Shown: in pieces, positions 32,882 through 40,858 of the stretch
Numbering within the stretch: position 1 is the first letter of the stretch
How the letters are laid out: each line of letters opens with the position of its first letter
NCBI GenBank assembly: GCA_011391085.1
Contig: JAABRD010000018.1
Coordinates: 1-64,000, forward strand
Reading direction: 5' to 3'
DNA: 64,000 nucleotides
Origin: Thiotrichaceae bacterium
Lineage (GTDB): Bacteria; Pseudomonadota; Gammaproteobacteria; Beggiatoales; Beggiatoaceae
Notes under the pieces: generated by a model
Seen by the model: the letters and a program-made list of their open reading frames with translations, nothing else
Told to the model about the DNA's origin: nothing
Database searches by the model: none
Program-made: the position numbers and the translations under genes

Positions 32882-34567
32882 TTACTCCATCCCACTCGCA
32901 TTCATCAACCACCACGCCGATATATTTTTTTGCCAGGCGGTCTGGTCTGGTGGTCTGAATCCTGTAACGACCATAGATTCTGCCTCCTCTCCCAACTGTT
33001 CCAACTCGGCTCCCGTTGCTTGATTAGCACTGTTGGCAAAAAACTGACTAACTAACTGGAGAGAGTCTTTCAGATGACTTTGCTGAAAACGAATGACCAC
33101 GGTGGCATCACGACGCATAAACAATCGTGGTTCTAATCCCACGGCTTTGAAACTTTGTCGATTCAAAACGGGACTGGCTTTTTTAAACAAAAATTGCGTG
33201 ACCGGGGTGATGTTAAAGTTTTGTGGTTCAACAACGTGTGCTTTGGCAAATTGTTGCAATTTGGTAAATAAGTCGTGTTTGACCCAGGAGTGAAGCGATT
33301 GTTCCGAGGCTTTTTCGGCCACCTTCTGGCCTAGTTTTTTCTCCATCAGCTGCCGGGCCGTTGTTTTTACCGCCGCTTTGGCCGCTGATTTAGCGACAGT
33401 TTTGGCACTACTGGTCAAAGCGGTGGCAGCACCAAAGGTGAAAATCGTCACCGCTAAATCTCCCATATCAGCCGTCGCAAAGGCTAAATCTCCTCCTGTC
33501 ACTCGACGACCCTGGGCGAATTTGCCAATGACACTGAGTGCGTCATAGCCAGGCACGTTGCTGAGAAGACCGCCAGACTTAGGATTTAATTCGTCGTTTA
33601 AGGCTGAATCACTGAGAGAAGCGTAATATTCCAACTCACTCGGATAATTAGCCCCTGCGTTGGCTAATCCTTCATAGAGTTTTGGGGTTAAGTCGGCTGG
33701 TAAGCGGAAGAATAACTGTTGAAACAAGGGTGTACGTCCCCATTCCAATAAGGCTACTAGCGTGTTTTCGTCGTCATTTAACACAGCATCAATAAAGGCT
33801 AGATGCAAGGATTTGGGATAAGCCTCGTTCCCAAATAGCACATCCGCCGGTGAATAACCTAAGCCACTTTTTGCGCCCCATTTGTTTAGCAATGCTTCGC
33901 CTTGGGGTAACGCTAATAAATCCCACAAGTGCGAGTCATTGACATAAAATTCAAGCGGTTGTTGACCGTGATTGACTACGCGCATGAATTTGGGCCATAA
34001 TTCTTGACGAAACGTGTAGCGAAAGGATTCCTTGTCAATCATTTGACTACGAAGGCTGGCGCCTTGTTCAAATAAGAAATTGAGGAGGGAACTTAATTGT
34101 TCCTCAGATTGCCCCAGGGTGTCATTTAACACTTCGGCTAACCAACGTTCATATTCTGCGGCGCCAGGATTATTGCGTGGAAATAGAAACAGGGCTTGAC
34201 TGCCTATTAGGCCACGTCGGGCGAGTCGGCAAATTAGGTTTCTATTTTTTTCAAGGGCTTGGGCCAGGGCAATGGCTTCGTCGCGGGCCGCATGTTGCAC
34301 AAACAGGCCCGTGATAACGTCATAACATTCGTCATTTATGAGGGATTTGGTAAAACGAGTTGGGGTGTCTGCCAAAACCAGAAGAGAAGCCGTTTCAGGA
34401 TGTTTTTCAATCCAGGGCATCCATTGCGGATGTTTTCCTAAGTTTTGCAACAAATAGCGTTGCTTTTCTAGGAGTTGCGGAGAGTTTTGTTGCAGAATTT
34501 GAAACCAGTCGGCATTAAGTGCAACAACTGTTTCAGCGGCAGTAGGAGTCCAGCCCGCTTGACTCAA
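32882..34567 (-). CDS. large protein, phase-variable 5' end (main frame)
   Basis: This continuous frame of 561 codons begins at a TTG without a clear ribosome site. It is soluble and helical with no recognised family. An Ala-rich hydrophobic helical zone at about 350-400 (LAVTIFTFGAATAL, then a KSAAKAAVK basic stretch) could insert in membranes, and two polar regions flank it. Upstream the same frame is open for 31 more codons and then enters a TTGTG tandem array. The natural start seems to be ATG 34806, encoding a membrane anchor, which is joined in frame only if the repeat number is 9 or 12. Here it is 10, so the gene is in the OFF phase. ON product length would be about 639 residues. Confidence 0.6.
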   Translation of the reverse strand: MSQAGWTPTAAETVVALNADWFQILQQNSPQLLEKQRYLLQNLGKHPQWMPWIEKHPETASLLVLADTPTRFTKSLINDECYDVITGLFVQHAARDEAIALAQALEKNRNLICRLARRGLIGSQALFLFPRNNPGAAEYERWLAEVLNDTLGQSEEQLSSLLNFLFEQGASLRSQMIDKESFRYTFRQELWPKFMRVVNHGQQPLEFYVNDSHLWDLLALPQGEALLNKWGAKSGLGYSPADVLFGNEAYPKSLHLAFIDAVLNDDENTLVALLEWGRTPLFQQLFFRLPADLTPKLYEGLANAGANYPSELEYYASLSDSALNDELNPKSGGLLSNVPGYDALSVIGKFAQGRRVTGGDLAFATADMGDLAVTIFTFGAATALTSSAKTVAKSAAKAAVKTTARQLMEKKLGQKVAEKASEQSLHSWVKHDLFTKLQQFAKAHVVEPQNFNITPVTQFLFKKASPVLNRQSFKAVGLEPRLFMRRDATVVIRFQQSHLKDSLQLVSQFFANSANQATGAELEQLGEEAESMVVTGFRPPDQTAWQKNISAWWLMNASGME

Positions 34568-34647
34568 GTGGGATGTTAACTCGTTTTGGAGAGGATTTGG
34601 TTTAGAAGTGGGTGAAAGTGTATTTTTTTGTTGACTGTTGTTTGTTT

Positions 34648-34806
34648 CTATGCTATACTGTTGTGTTGTGTTGTGTTGTGTTGTGTTGTGTTGTGTTGTG
34701 TTGTGTTGTGTGTGGGATTATTAATTTCAAAAATCCCCGTTTCATTAGCTACAAAAATTACCACTGCAATGACTGCAATAATCAGAATAAATTTTGGCGT
34801 TAGCAT
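34648..34806 (-). CDS. N-terminal membrane anchor of the phase-variable gene (OFF-phase peptide)
   Basis: ATG 34806 is preceded by AGGTGA with six-base spacing. It starts a hydrophobic segment (residues 5-20, KFILIIAVIAVVIFVA), then ETGIFEINNPT and an HNTTQ repeat from the TTGTG array, and hits TAG at 34648 after 52 codons. With one repeat fewer it would read on into the 561-codon frame at 34567. The frame calculation was done directly: ATG to main frame is 239 bases at 10 copies and 234, divisible by three, at 9. Confidence 0.7.
   Translation of the reverse strand: MLTPKFILIIAVIAVVIFVANETGIFEINNPTHNTTQHNTTQHNTTQHNSIA
34661..34710. repeat. ten perfect TTGTG pentanucleotide repeats (contingency tract)
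   Basis: Ten exact copies lie within a coding start region on the minus strand (unit CACAA, encoding the period-five HNTTQ). Pentamer tracts inside 5' coding regions change frame by slipped-strand mispairing, as in Neisseria opa genes. All three frames stay open through the tract; only one stays open after it. Confidence 0.85.
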
Positions 34807-35008
34807 AATTGTTCACCTGTGGATAAGTTAAATTCAGAAAGCCAGGACTGAGACTTTTAACAGGATATTAGGATTAAAATGAGTTGTCAAGTGGGGAAGG
34901 AAAAAAATTTTGGCAGGGAGTTAAATAGGTGATTCATAATATTCTAATATGATTTATATGAGGTGTGGAACTTCTTTTTTTTGCTCAAGATGTATCCATA
35001 GAGGGATT

Positions 35009-35043
35009 TGGTGGGCAACAGATAAATCTGTCGCCCACCTGAC
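35009..35043 (-). terminator. hairpin with GTGGGC(A)AC stem
   Basis: TTTGGTGGGCAACAG pairs with CTGTCGCCCACC around a short loop, just after the stop of the VIT-vWA gene on the minus strand. A half-copy of the dispersed palindrome, probably used as a terminator. Confidence 0.5.
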
Positions 35044-35055
35044 CTAACTACCTAG

Positions 35056-38000
35056 TTATTTCACCTCCCCCAATTCCGCCGTCGCCCCATTTTGCATGAC
35101 GACAAATGGGCGAAATTCGGATTGGATGCCTCCTTGATTGGGAACATAACGGAGAACATGTACGAGACCCATTCCGTAACCCATCGGTCCCATGTTATAG
35201 TAGTTCGCTTCAACCTTATAGGGAAACGCTTTGGGGTTGGGAATAGTAAAACATTCGGGGCCATAACCGGTGGTAATGTCCGCGTAGAGAGTGCCTCCGG
35301 TGGGTAATGCAGGTTGCGAATAAAACGCATGGTTTTGCTTCTTGTCATAGAGGTGAAAATCGACATCGTTGGCATCGGTTTCCCACATCAGCACAAAACG
35401 CAATTGTGGTTGTGTCACCTTGTCCCAATTAGCTGGTTTAACACTTCCCAAAGTGTCCAGCATATCGCGTTTTTCCAAGGTCGTTAGCATCAAAGCCATG
35501 GTTTCTTGGAGAATGCGTTGGATGTGTAAAAACCGCGGGTCAAATTGTCGTTGTAAGGCAGTTTGCAACGTCTCTATCGCTTCCTTATACTGTCTTCCTT
35601 CCCAATAGGCCAGGGCTAACAAGTAATGACCAGAAGGATGATCTGGGCGTTGTTCGACGGCTTTTTTGAACGTGTCGATGCTTAACCATGATTCGGTTTT
35701 GAGAGATAACAGTCTTTCGCCAGTCCAGCGACGCATGTCGGCACGGGCGGGGAAGTAGTCTATTAAAGAACCATAAGCGCGGGCCGCTTGAGTGGTGTCA
35801 CCCATTTTGGCATACCATTCGCCCAAGGCAATCAATGCCATGAGGTCTGCCAGATCAGTTTGTCGCCAGGCTTGAACGATTTTACCGGCACCGTTTAAGT
35901 CACCTTTGTCAAGCAAGTTACGAAATTCGGCATAGTGGCCGGTCCAGGCGGAAATGGGAGACGATTCTACTCTCTGTTCCGAATCCCCGGTCTGTACGTC
36001 TAATTCAGGCGTCGCCATTGATCGGACTTCATCGGGTGCTTCCATTCTGGAGGCCTCCATAATGGTCTCTTCTCTTGTCTCCTCCCTCCGGGAGGCTTCT
36101 AAGGGTAGTGACGCACCGTCGAACCTATCCGATTCTTCCCATGAGGCTGGCGGCGGCGGTATTTCGGGGGCCATTTGGGGTACAGATTCAGACAAACCGA
36201 TAGCATTGGCCTTTCCACTTTGCGCGGTGGTGGCTTCGTCGCTATCCGCTTTTTTATACATGTCGACATCTTCTTTGGCATCGACGTTCTTCTCTTCTTC
36301 CTTACCTTTATCTTTGGCAGCCTCCCCTTCTATTTCCTGTTTGCGACCAACATTGGCCTGCATGGCTTCGTTACTTTCAGAACCCACCGACTGCGGTTTA
36401 TTCTCTGAGACTGAGGGGGCTGGAGGAGAAGCGGGGGAAGCAGTGGAATCGCCGTTGCTGGGACGTGGACGAGTTTTAGAGGCTGCCAATGGCATTGGAC
36501 GGTCTTCAATCATGGGTGAAGGCGGTGGTGGAACTTCCAGGCCAGCGCGTTTGATGACGGTTAAACCGTCTATTCCTACCGTCAAAATGTCGCTGAGGGC
36601 TTGACGGTCAATATTATATCGACGATAATCTTCTTCGGTTTCCAACACCAGCAGAGAAGTATAGGGCGATAAAACTCTTTCTTTTACAGAAAGATGAGTG
36701 ACTTCATTGTGATAGGCACTTTTTAAATCTTTATCTGGGGTCGTGTCTTCCATGTCAAGTAGTCTATCGATGCGGGCGCGGCTCCATTCGCGTTTCAGTA
36801 AAATGGGATGCACCGGTTGTGGAGTGATAGAAAACGTTTGATCGGCCACTTGAATCGTGATCGGTTTGGCTTCTGGGGAAGCGGTGGGGGCTTGAGAGGA
36901 CAAGTCTGCAAAAATGATGAGTGGTTCATTGGCTTGCAAACTTTCCACTGTGGCGGGCCAAGACCAGGTGGCGTCCGTGACCGTGATGGGGAGGTCAGCA
37001 TAGACGCGATGGAGGAGTTTCTGTGCGAGTTGAACATCGCTAAGAGATTGTATAGAAGCGACCATTCCCGTGGTTTTCCCGGCGGCAACTAATTTGGTGG
37101 CCAACGATTTATTGCTATGGTAAGAGGGAATGAGAACATCTAAGCGGTCTAGCCAGGGAATCGTTTTAAACTGTTGAACCAGCATGGTTGCTGAGGTTTC
37201 GCCGGCGGTGATGACCAGGTCTGAAATCAGTAAGATTCTGGCGTGGTTTAGTTTTAAGTCTTTCAGAGGAGCCGCGACGGCGTCCAAACGAGAGGCGCCT
37301 AACGTGGGATACTCTTGCAATTTTTGCAAAAGGGGTAACTGGGTAGCAGAGGAGGTTGCAGTACCCACTTTGGTCACGATTTGGTCAAAGGTGTAGATTT
37401 CTAACTTTTCCACTTTTAACAGCGGTAACAGGGCTTTCAATCGCTTCACCGTGTCAGACCAAAATGGGGCTTGTGAGGCGGAGGTGTCTAGCAAGATGAC
37501 TAACGTTGACAGGGAAGAGGGCGTGGTTGGAGAGGATGTTGATGATTCTGGGAACGGGATAATTTTGGCAGCCACCAGTTGTTCACTACGCAGGGCCAGA
37601 CGGTCTGCTTGACTGGGTTGATAGGGCATTTTAAAATCGTCGGTGGGTTGATAGTCGCGTTTATCCACCGTGAGAACGTCACGTTTCGAAACCGTAGCGG
37701 AGAGGGCGCCTAGTTGAGTCGGTTGACGCGGGTTAAAAGAGTTGCTATCATAAAAGACTCGAATCAGTAACTGCTGAAGTTTGGGAAGTCCCTTGAGGGG
37801 CAACACGTAGTCCTGGGTGAGGCGTTGGGAATAGGAGAGGATCAGGAGTTTTTCGGATTGCGGTTCAATTGGAAAAATTCTGGCGTTGAATCGGTTACCA
37901 CTGTCGGTTTCTAACAAAGCGGGGTCTTGCCGACGGTGGAGAAAGTCTTCATAAGCCCGTCGGGCTTGTTGTTTTTCGACAATTTCACCTTCTTGCAGGG

Positions 38001-38295
38001 TTTCACCGATTTTCATGGCGAAACGGCTGATGGCGGCGTTGTCAGGGAGGATGATTTGAAAATGTCCTTCACGCCGGCGATTTTCGGGGTTGTAGAAGAC
38101 CATTTCTAATTCGGTAAAGGCCAAGAAGCCATCTAAAACCACTCGCGCTTCTAATTTGCGCAGTTGGAGGCCGGTGCCATCTGAGGCGGTGAGGGAGAGG
38201 GAAGCCTCGGAGGAGGCAAAGAGGTTGGAGGCAAAGAGGTTGGAGGTTAAGATGACTAAGAAGAAAGTAAAAAGGATGCGGATGAGAGTTTTCAT
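35056..38295 (-). CDS. exported VIT-vWA-TPR-DUF2135 protein
   Basis: A 1079-residue protein. A signal peptide (1-29, FTFFLVILTSNLFAS with a small NLFAS duplication) is followed by a VIT domain (about 30-160). A von Willebrand A domain (about 262-440) has the MIDAS motif DTSAS (270-274). A Ser/Pro/acid-rich low-complexity region (about 610-790) leads to TPR-like helices (about 800-940) and a C-terminal DUF2135/YfaP-type beta domain (about 975-1070, ETDANDVDFHLYD). AGGAGA precedes the ATG. VIT-vWA proteins are structural or adhesive. Here it is probably periplasmic or outer surface. It is monocistronic. Confidence 0.82.
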   Translation of the reverse strand: MKTLIRILFTFFLVILTSNLFASNLFASSEASLSLTASDGTGLQLRKLEARVVLDGFLAFTELEMVFYNPENRRREGHFQIILPDNAAISRFAMKIGETLQEGEIVEKQQARRAYEDFLHRRQDPALLETDSGNRFNARIFPIEPQSEKLLILSYSQRLTQDYVLPLKGLPKLQQLLIRVFYDSNSFNPRQPTQLGALSATVSKRDVLTVDKRDYQPTDDFKMPYQPSQADRLALRSEQLVAAKIIPFPESSTSSPTTPSSLSTLVILLDTSASQAPFWSDTVKRLKALLPLLKVEKLEIYTFDQIVTKVGTATSSATQLPLLQKLQEYPTLGASRLDAVAAPLKDLKLNHARILLISDLVITAGETSATMLVQQFKTIPWLDRLDVLIPSYHSNKSLATKLVAAGKTTGMVASIQSLSDVQLAQKLLHRVYADLPITVTDATWSWPATVESLQANEPLIIFADLSSQAPTASPEAKPITIQVADQTFSITPQPVHPILLKREWSRARIDRLLDMEDTTPDKDLKSAYHNEVTHLSVKERVLSPYTSLLVLETEEDYRRYNIDRQALSDILTVGIDGLTVIKRAGLEVPPPPSPMIEDRPMPLAASKTRPRPSNGDSTASPASPPAPSVSENKPQSVGSESNEAMQANVGRKQEIEGEAAKDKGKEEEKNVDAKEDVDMYKKADSDEATTAQSGKANAIGLSESVPQMAPEIPPPPASWEESDRFDGASLPLEASRREETREETIMEASRMEAPDEVRSMATPELDVQTGDSEQRVESSPISAWTGHYAEFRNLLDKGDLNGAGKIVQAWRQTDLADLMALIALGEWYAKMGDTTQAARAYGSLIDYFPARADMRRWTGERLLSLKTESWLSIDTFKKAVEQRPDHPSGHYLLALAYWEGRQYKEAIETLQTALQRQFDPRFLHIQRILQETMALMLTTLEKRDMLDTLGSVKPANWDKVTQPQLRFVLMWETDANDVDFHLYDKKQNHAFYSQPALPTGGTLYADITTGYGPECFTIPNPKAFPYKVEANYYNMGPMGYGMGLVHVLRYVPNQGGIQSEFRPFVVMQNGATAELGEVK

Positions 38296-38372
38296 AGTGA
38301 ATCTCCTGGAGGATGTGAACTATTGAATATTGGGTAATGTTGCAGTATACAAATAATCCCATAAGCGGTTTT

Positions 38373-38520
38373 GGAGTACGGAATTGATTCCGTTTTGGAG
38401 TACGGAATTGATTCCGTTTTGGAGTACGGAATTGATTCCGTTTTGGAGTACGGAATTGATTCCGTTCCAATCGGAATTTATTCCGCAATTCAACGGAATA
38501 AATTCCGTACTCCAAAACCA
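38373..38520. repeat. 24-bp tandem repeat (4 copies) with facing inverted copy
   Basis: Four copies of GGAGTACGGAATTGATTCCG plus TTTT run from 38373 to 38468. An inverted relative (CGGAATAAATTCCGTACTCC) follows to 38520. Each unit contains its own palindrome GGAATTGATTCC. It sits in the divergent space before the VIT-vWA and DUF3301 genes. A related cluster is at 53639-53770. Confidence 0.85.
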
Positions 38521-38632
38521 AATTATAGACCTACAAGGTTTTGAAAACTTCATAGGTCTCGCTGATTTTTATTAACCATTAAACAGGTGCATGCCCCCAA
38601 AGTGGGACACACCTTGGAGGTTTGACAAAGCA

Positions 38633-38950
38633 ATGAGCATCGTTATATTACTGTTGGTTCTACTCGCCTGGTTTTGGTTCGATTCTTTCCGTGCCCAAGA
38701 AGTGATCAAGACTATGAGTAAACAAATTTGTTCTCAATTTGATCTGCAACTGTTAGATGACACGGTGACGTTGATGAGGATGCGATTAAAACGTGATAAC
38801 CGTGGCAAATGGGGTTGGCAAAGAACCTATTTCTTTGAATTTTCTGATAGCGGCAATAATCGTAAGCAAGGTGTCATTGTCATACGTGGTCTGGCCATGG
38901 AAATGTTGGAACTCCCCGGCCATCTGGATCGCCTCATTTCACCCGTCTAA
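38633..38950 (+). CDS. DUF3301 membrane protein
   Basis: A 105-residue protein with one N-terminal membrane helix (about 3-18, IVILLLVLLAWFWFDS) and a compact beta domain (LDDTVTLMRMRLKRDNRGKW, then TYFFEFSDSGNNR). The start at 38633 was chosen because DUF3301 proteins begin right at the helix. GGAGG lies 12 bases upstream, rather far. A start at 38591 would add 14 polar residues. It overlaps the end of sspB on the opposite strand by 17 bases. Function unknown in the family. Confidence 0.75.
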   Translation: MSIVILLLVLLAWFWFDSFRAQEVIKTMSKQICSQFDLQLLDDTVTLMRMRLKRDNRGKWGWQRTYFFEFSDSGNNRKQGVIVIRGLAMEMLELPGHLDRLISPV

Positions 38951-39329
38951 GCACTGGTTTAGCGCGTGGTGGTGGCTTCGGCGGTTCGGGTGGTTGTGAA
39001 TCTTCCTGATTTCCTGCTGTCTCTTCATCCTGAAAGAACATTCCTTTGCCGTTTTCTTTGGCATAAATGGCTAACACCGCTTGAGGAGGAACAAATACGG
39101 AGAAGACGCGCCCCGAGAACCGCGCACTGAAGCTAATCCATTCGTTGTCCATCGTCAAACGTTGAACCGCCCTGGGAGAAATATTTAAGATAATTTTCCC
39201 TTTTTCCACGTATTGGCGCGGTACTTGTACTTGCTCAATATCTGCATTGACTAGCAAGTAGGGGGTAAAGCCGTTGTCCATAATCCATTCATGCACGGCA
39301 CGCACTAGATAAGGCCGCATTGAGGTCAT
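38934..39329 (-). CDS. sspB: ClpXP adaptor SspB (stringent starvation protein B)
   Basis: A 131-residue protein. Its SspB fold begins MRPYLVRAVHEWIMDNGFTP and contains VNADIEQVQVPRQYV, ILNISPRAVQRL and WISFSARFSGRVF, the surface that binds ssrA tags. The tail is proline-rich (EPPKPPPRAKP), with a C-terminal basic end (PVLRRVK) like the ClpX-docking tail. SspB delivers ssrA-tagged proteins from stalled ribosomes to ClpXP. The gene overlaps sspA by four bases, a classical operon. Confidence 0.93.
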   Translation of the reverse strand: MTSMRPYLVRAVHEWIMDNGFTPYLLVNADIEQVQVPRQYVEKGKIILNISPRAVQRLTMDNEWISFSARFSGRVFSVFVPPQAVLAIYAKENGKGMFFQDEETAGNQEDSQPPEPPKPPPRAKPVLRRVK

Positions 39330-39955
39330 TTTGGTATCTCTCGTTCAAGGTTGTTTAAACTGGTTTTAAAACTCTCTCGCTGAAACATCCGTTGGGCATA
39401 CTCTTGTAAGGGCTCAGGCTGGCGAGAAAGATCAATTTTAAAAGTGGTTAATCGCCACAATAAGGGGATGAAATAGCAGTCTAATAGCGAATATTCATCC
39501 GACATAAAATAAGGCTTCTTGGCGAAGACATGCGCAATAGCGACTAAATTTTCGCGCAATTGTCTTCTGGCTTTAGCTGATCTTCTTTCGCCACCATTGA
39601 GTAAAGCGTCAACTAGCCCATAGAGGTCTCGTTGCATTCGGTAGCGAAAGAGGCGATTGTTGGCGCGTGCCACCGGGTCCGCCGGCATCAAGGGTGGATG
39701 CGGATAACGTTCCTCTAAGTATTCCATGATGATTTGGGTATCATACAAGACCACGTCGCGGTCCACCAAAGTAATAATCTCATTATAGGGATTGAGTCTC
39801 TGTAACTCTTCAGTGGTGTTGGAAGGGTCTATGATTTGATAGTCATATTCAACGTTTTTTTCCGCCAGTACGAGACGTACACAGTGGCTTTCAGAACATG
39901 TCCCGTTATTTGAATATAGCGTCATTATCGCCGGTCTGTTAGCTAACCGAGTCAT
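39326..39955 (-). CDS. sspA: stringent starvation protein A (GST-fold RNAP-associated regulator)
   Basis: A 209-residue protein. The GST N-terminal domain has MTLYSNNGTCSESHCVRLVL and NPYNEIITLVDRDVVLYDTQIIMEYLEERYPHPPL in pieces; the helical C-terminal domain includes FMSDEYSLLDCYFIPLLWRL. SspA binds RNA polymerase with sigma-70 and alters transcription under starvation and acid stress. The catalytic Ser/Cys of true GSTs is not expected. Start at 39955 or at an internal ATG ten codons on (MTLYSNNG, the more typical start). It lies downstream of petABC, the usual gammaproteobacterial neighbourhood. Confidence 0.92.
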   Translation of the reverse strand: MTRLANRPAIMTLYSNNGTCSESHCVRLVLAEKNVEYDYQIIDPSNTTEELQRLNPYNEIITLVDRDVVLYDTQIIMEYLEERYPHPPLMPADPVARANNRLFRYRMQRDLYGLVDALLNGGERRSAKARRQLRENLVAIAHVFAKKPYFMSDEYSLLDCYFIPLLWRLTTFKIDLSRQPEPLQEYAQRMFQRESFKTSLNNLEREIPK

Positions 39956-39988
39956 TCATTTACTTCTCCATGGTAGTGGTGGTGAAAA

Positions 39989-40006
39989 ATCGATTGTACA
40001 ATCGAT
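39989..40006. promoter_or_regulatory. perfect 18-bp palindrome upstream of sspA
   Basis: ATCGATTGTACAATCGAT is a perfect palindrome, 34 bases before the sspA start, followed by an imperfect GTACAA...TTGTAC pair. It could be an operator for sspAB. No regulator can be named. Confidence 0.5.
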
Positions 40007-40123
40007 GGTACAAAGGGAACCTTGTACTTGTTCTTATGGGGTGGTGTTGTAGTTCTAGCCATCCCAGGAGTCGCCCGGCAAAGCTACGCTTTGAACTCCT
40101 GGGACTGGGAACTGCACTACCTG

Positions 40124-40858
40124 TTAATGTACATCTCGCCAGTATTCTTTCTTGAGGAGGTAAGCCACAATGGTGAGGATGACGAGGTAAATCAATACCC
40201 AGATGCCTAAGCGTTGTCTTTCCAGTTTGGCAGGTTCACCCACGTATTCCAGGAAAGTGACGAGGTTGAGAACGTCTTTACGATAGTTCTCAGCTTTCGC
40301 CGCATCGGCTTGATTCACCGGTTCCAAAGACTTGATCACTTGGTGCGATTGCCCCCCTTCGGTGACGGTCTCATAGACAGGTTTTTGCAAGCCCTGCCGT
40401 TCCCAAAGCGCATGTGGCATGGCCACGTCTTTGAAAATGAGGTTGTTGACGCCAAATGGACGGGCTGGGTCCACGTAAAACGCCAATAGGTAGTTGTAAA
40501 TCCAGTCCACGCCACGCGACCGGGCGGTGACACTCAGGTCTGGAGGGGCTACCCCAAACCAGTTGACACCATCTGCCTTGGTCATGGCAATGGTCATGGT
40601 TTCCCCGATTTTATCGGCAGTGAACATGAGATTTTGCTTGACTTCATCTTCCGTCATGCCCGAATCTTTGCCCACTCGTTCAAACCGGGAGTAGTTGAGG
40701 GAATGACATCCCATACAGTAATTGACATACAACTTGGCGCCCTCTTGCAGGGCCGCTTTGTCGGTAATGTCAGTAGGCGCCTTTTCCAGGTGAAGTTCCG
40801 TGGACGCGATGGCCATCGCAGGTAACAGTAAAGCTAAAGTGAAGATGATGCGTTTCAT
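40124..40858 (-). CDS. petC: cytochrome c1 of the bc1 complex
   Basis: A 244-residue protein. A signal sequence (1-19, MKRIIFTLALLLPAMAIAS) precedes the heme-binding CMGCH (48-52); the distal Met is in DVAMPH, and a C-terminal membrane anchor reads LGIWVLIYLVILTIVAYLLK. Cytochrome c1 passes electrons from the Rieske cluster to soluble cytochrome c. Last gene of petABC; its start overlaps the petB stop (TAATG). Confidence 0.95.
   Translation of the reverse strand: MKRIIFTLALLLPAMAIASTELHLEKAPTDITDKAALQEGAKLYVNYCMGCHSLNYSRFERVGKDSGMTEDEVKQNLMFTADKIGETMTIAMTKADGVNWFGVAPPDLSVTARSRGVDWIYNYLLAFYVDPARPFGVNNLIFKDVAMPHALWERQGLQKPVYETVTEGGQSHQVIKSLEPVNQADAAKAENYRKDVLNLVTFLEYVGEPAKLERQRLGIWVLIYLVILTIVAYLLKKEYWRDVH

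Noticed and set aside
34612-34831. Plus-strand frames rich in LCCVV repeats
   Set aside because: They are the antisense translation of the TTGTG tract and lack any other protein-like sequence; the meaningful frame is on the minus strand.
35954-36604. 216-codon plus-strand Ser-rich frame
   Set aside because: It is the shadow of the low-complexity segment of the VIT-vWA gene.
38373-38520. CRISPR-like array
   Set aside because: The 24-bp units are contiguous without spacers, so this is a simple tandem repeat.
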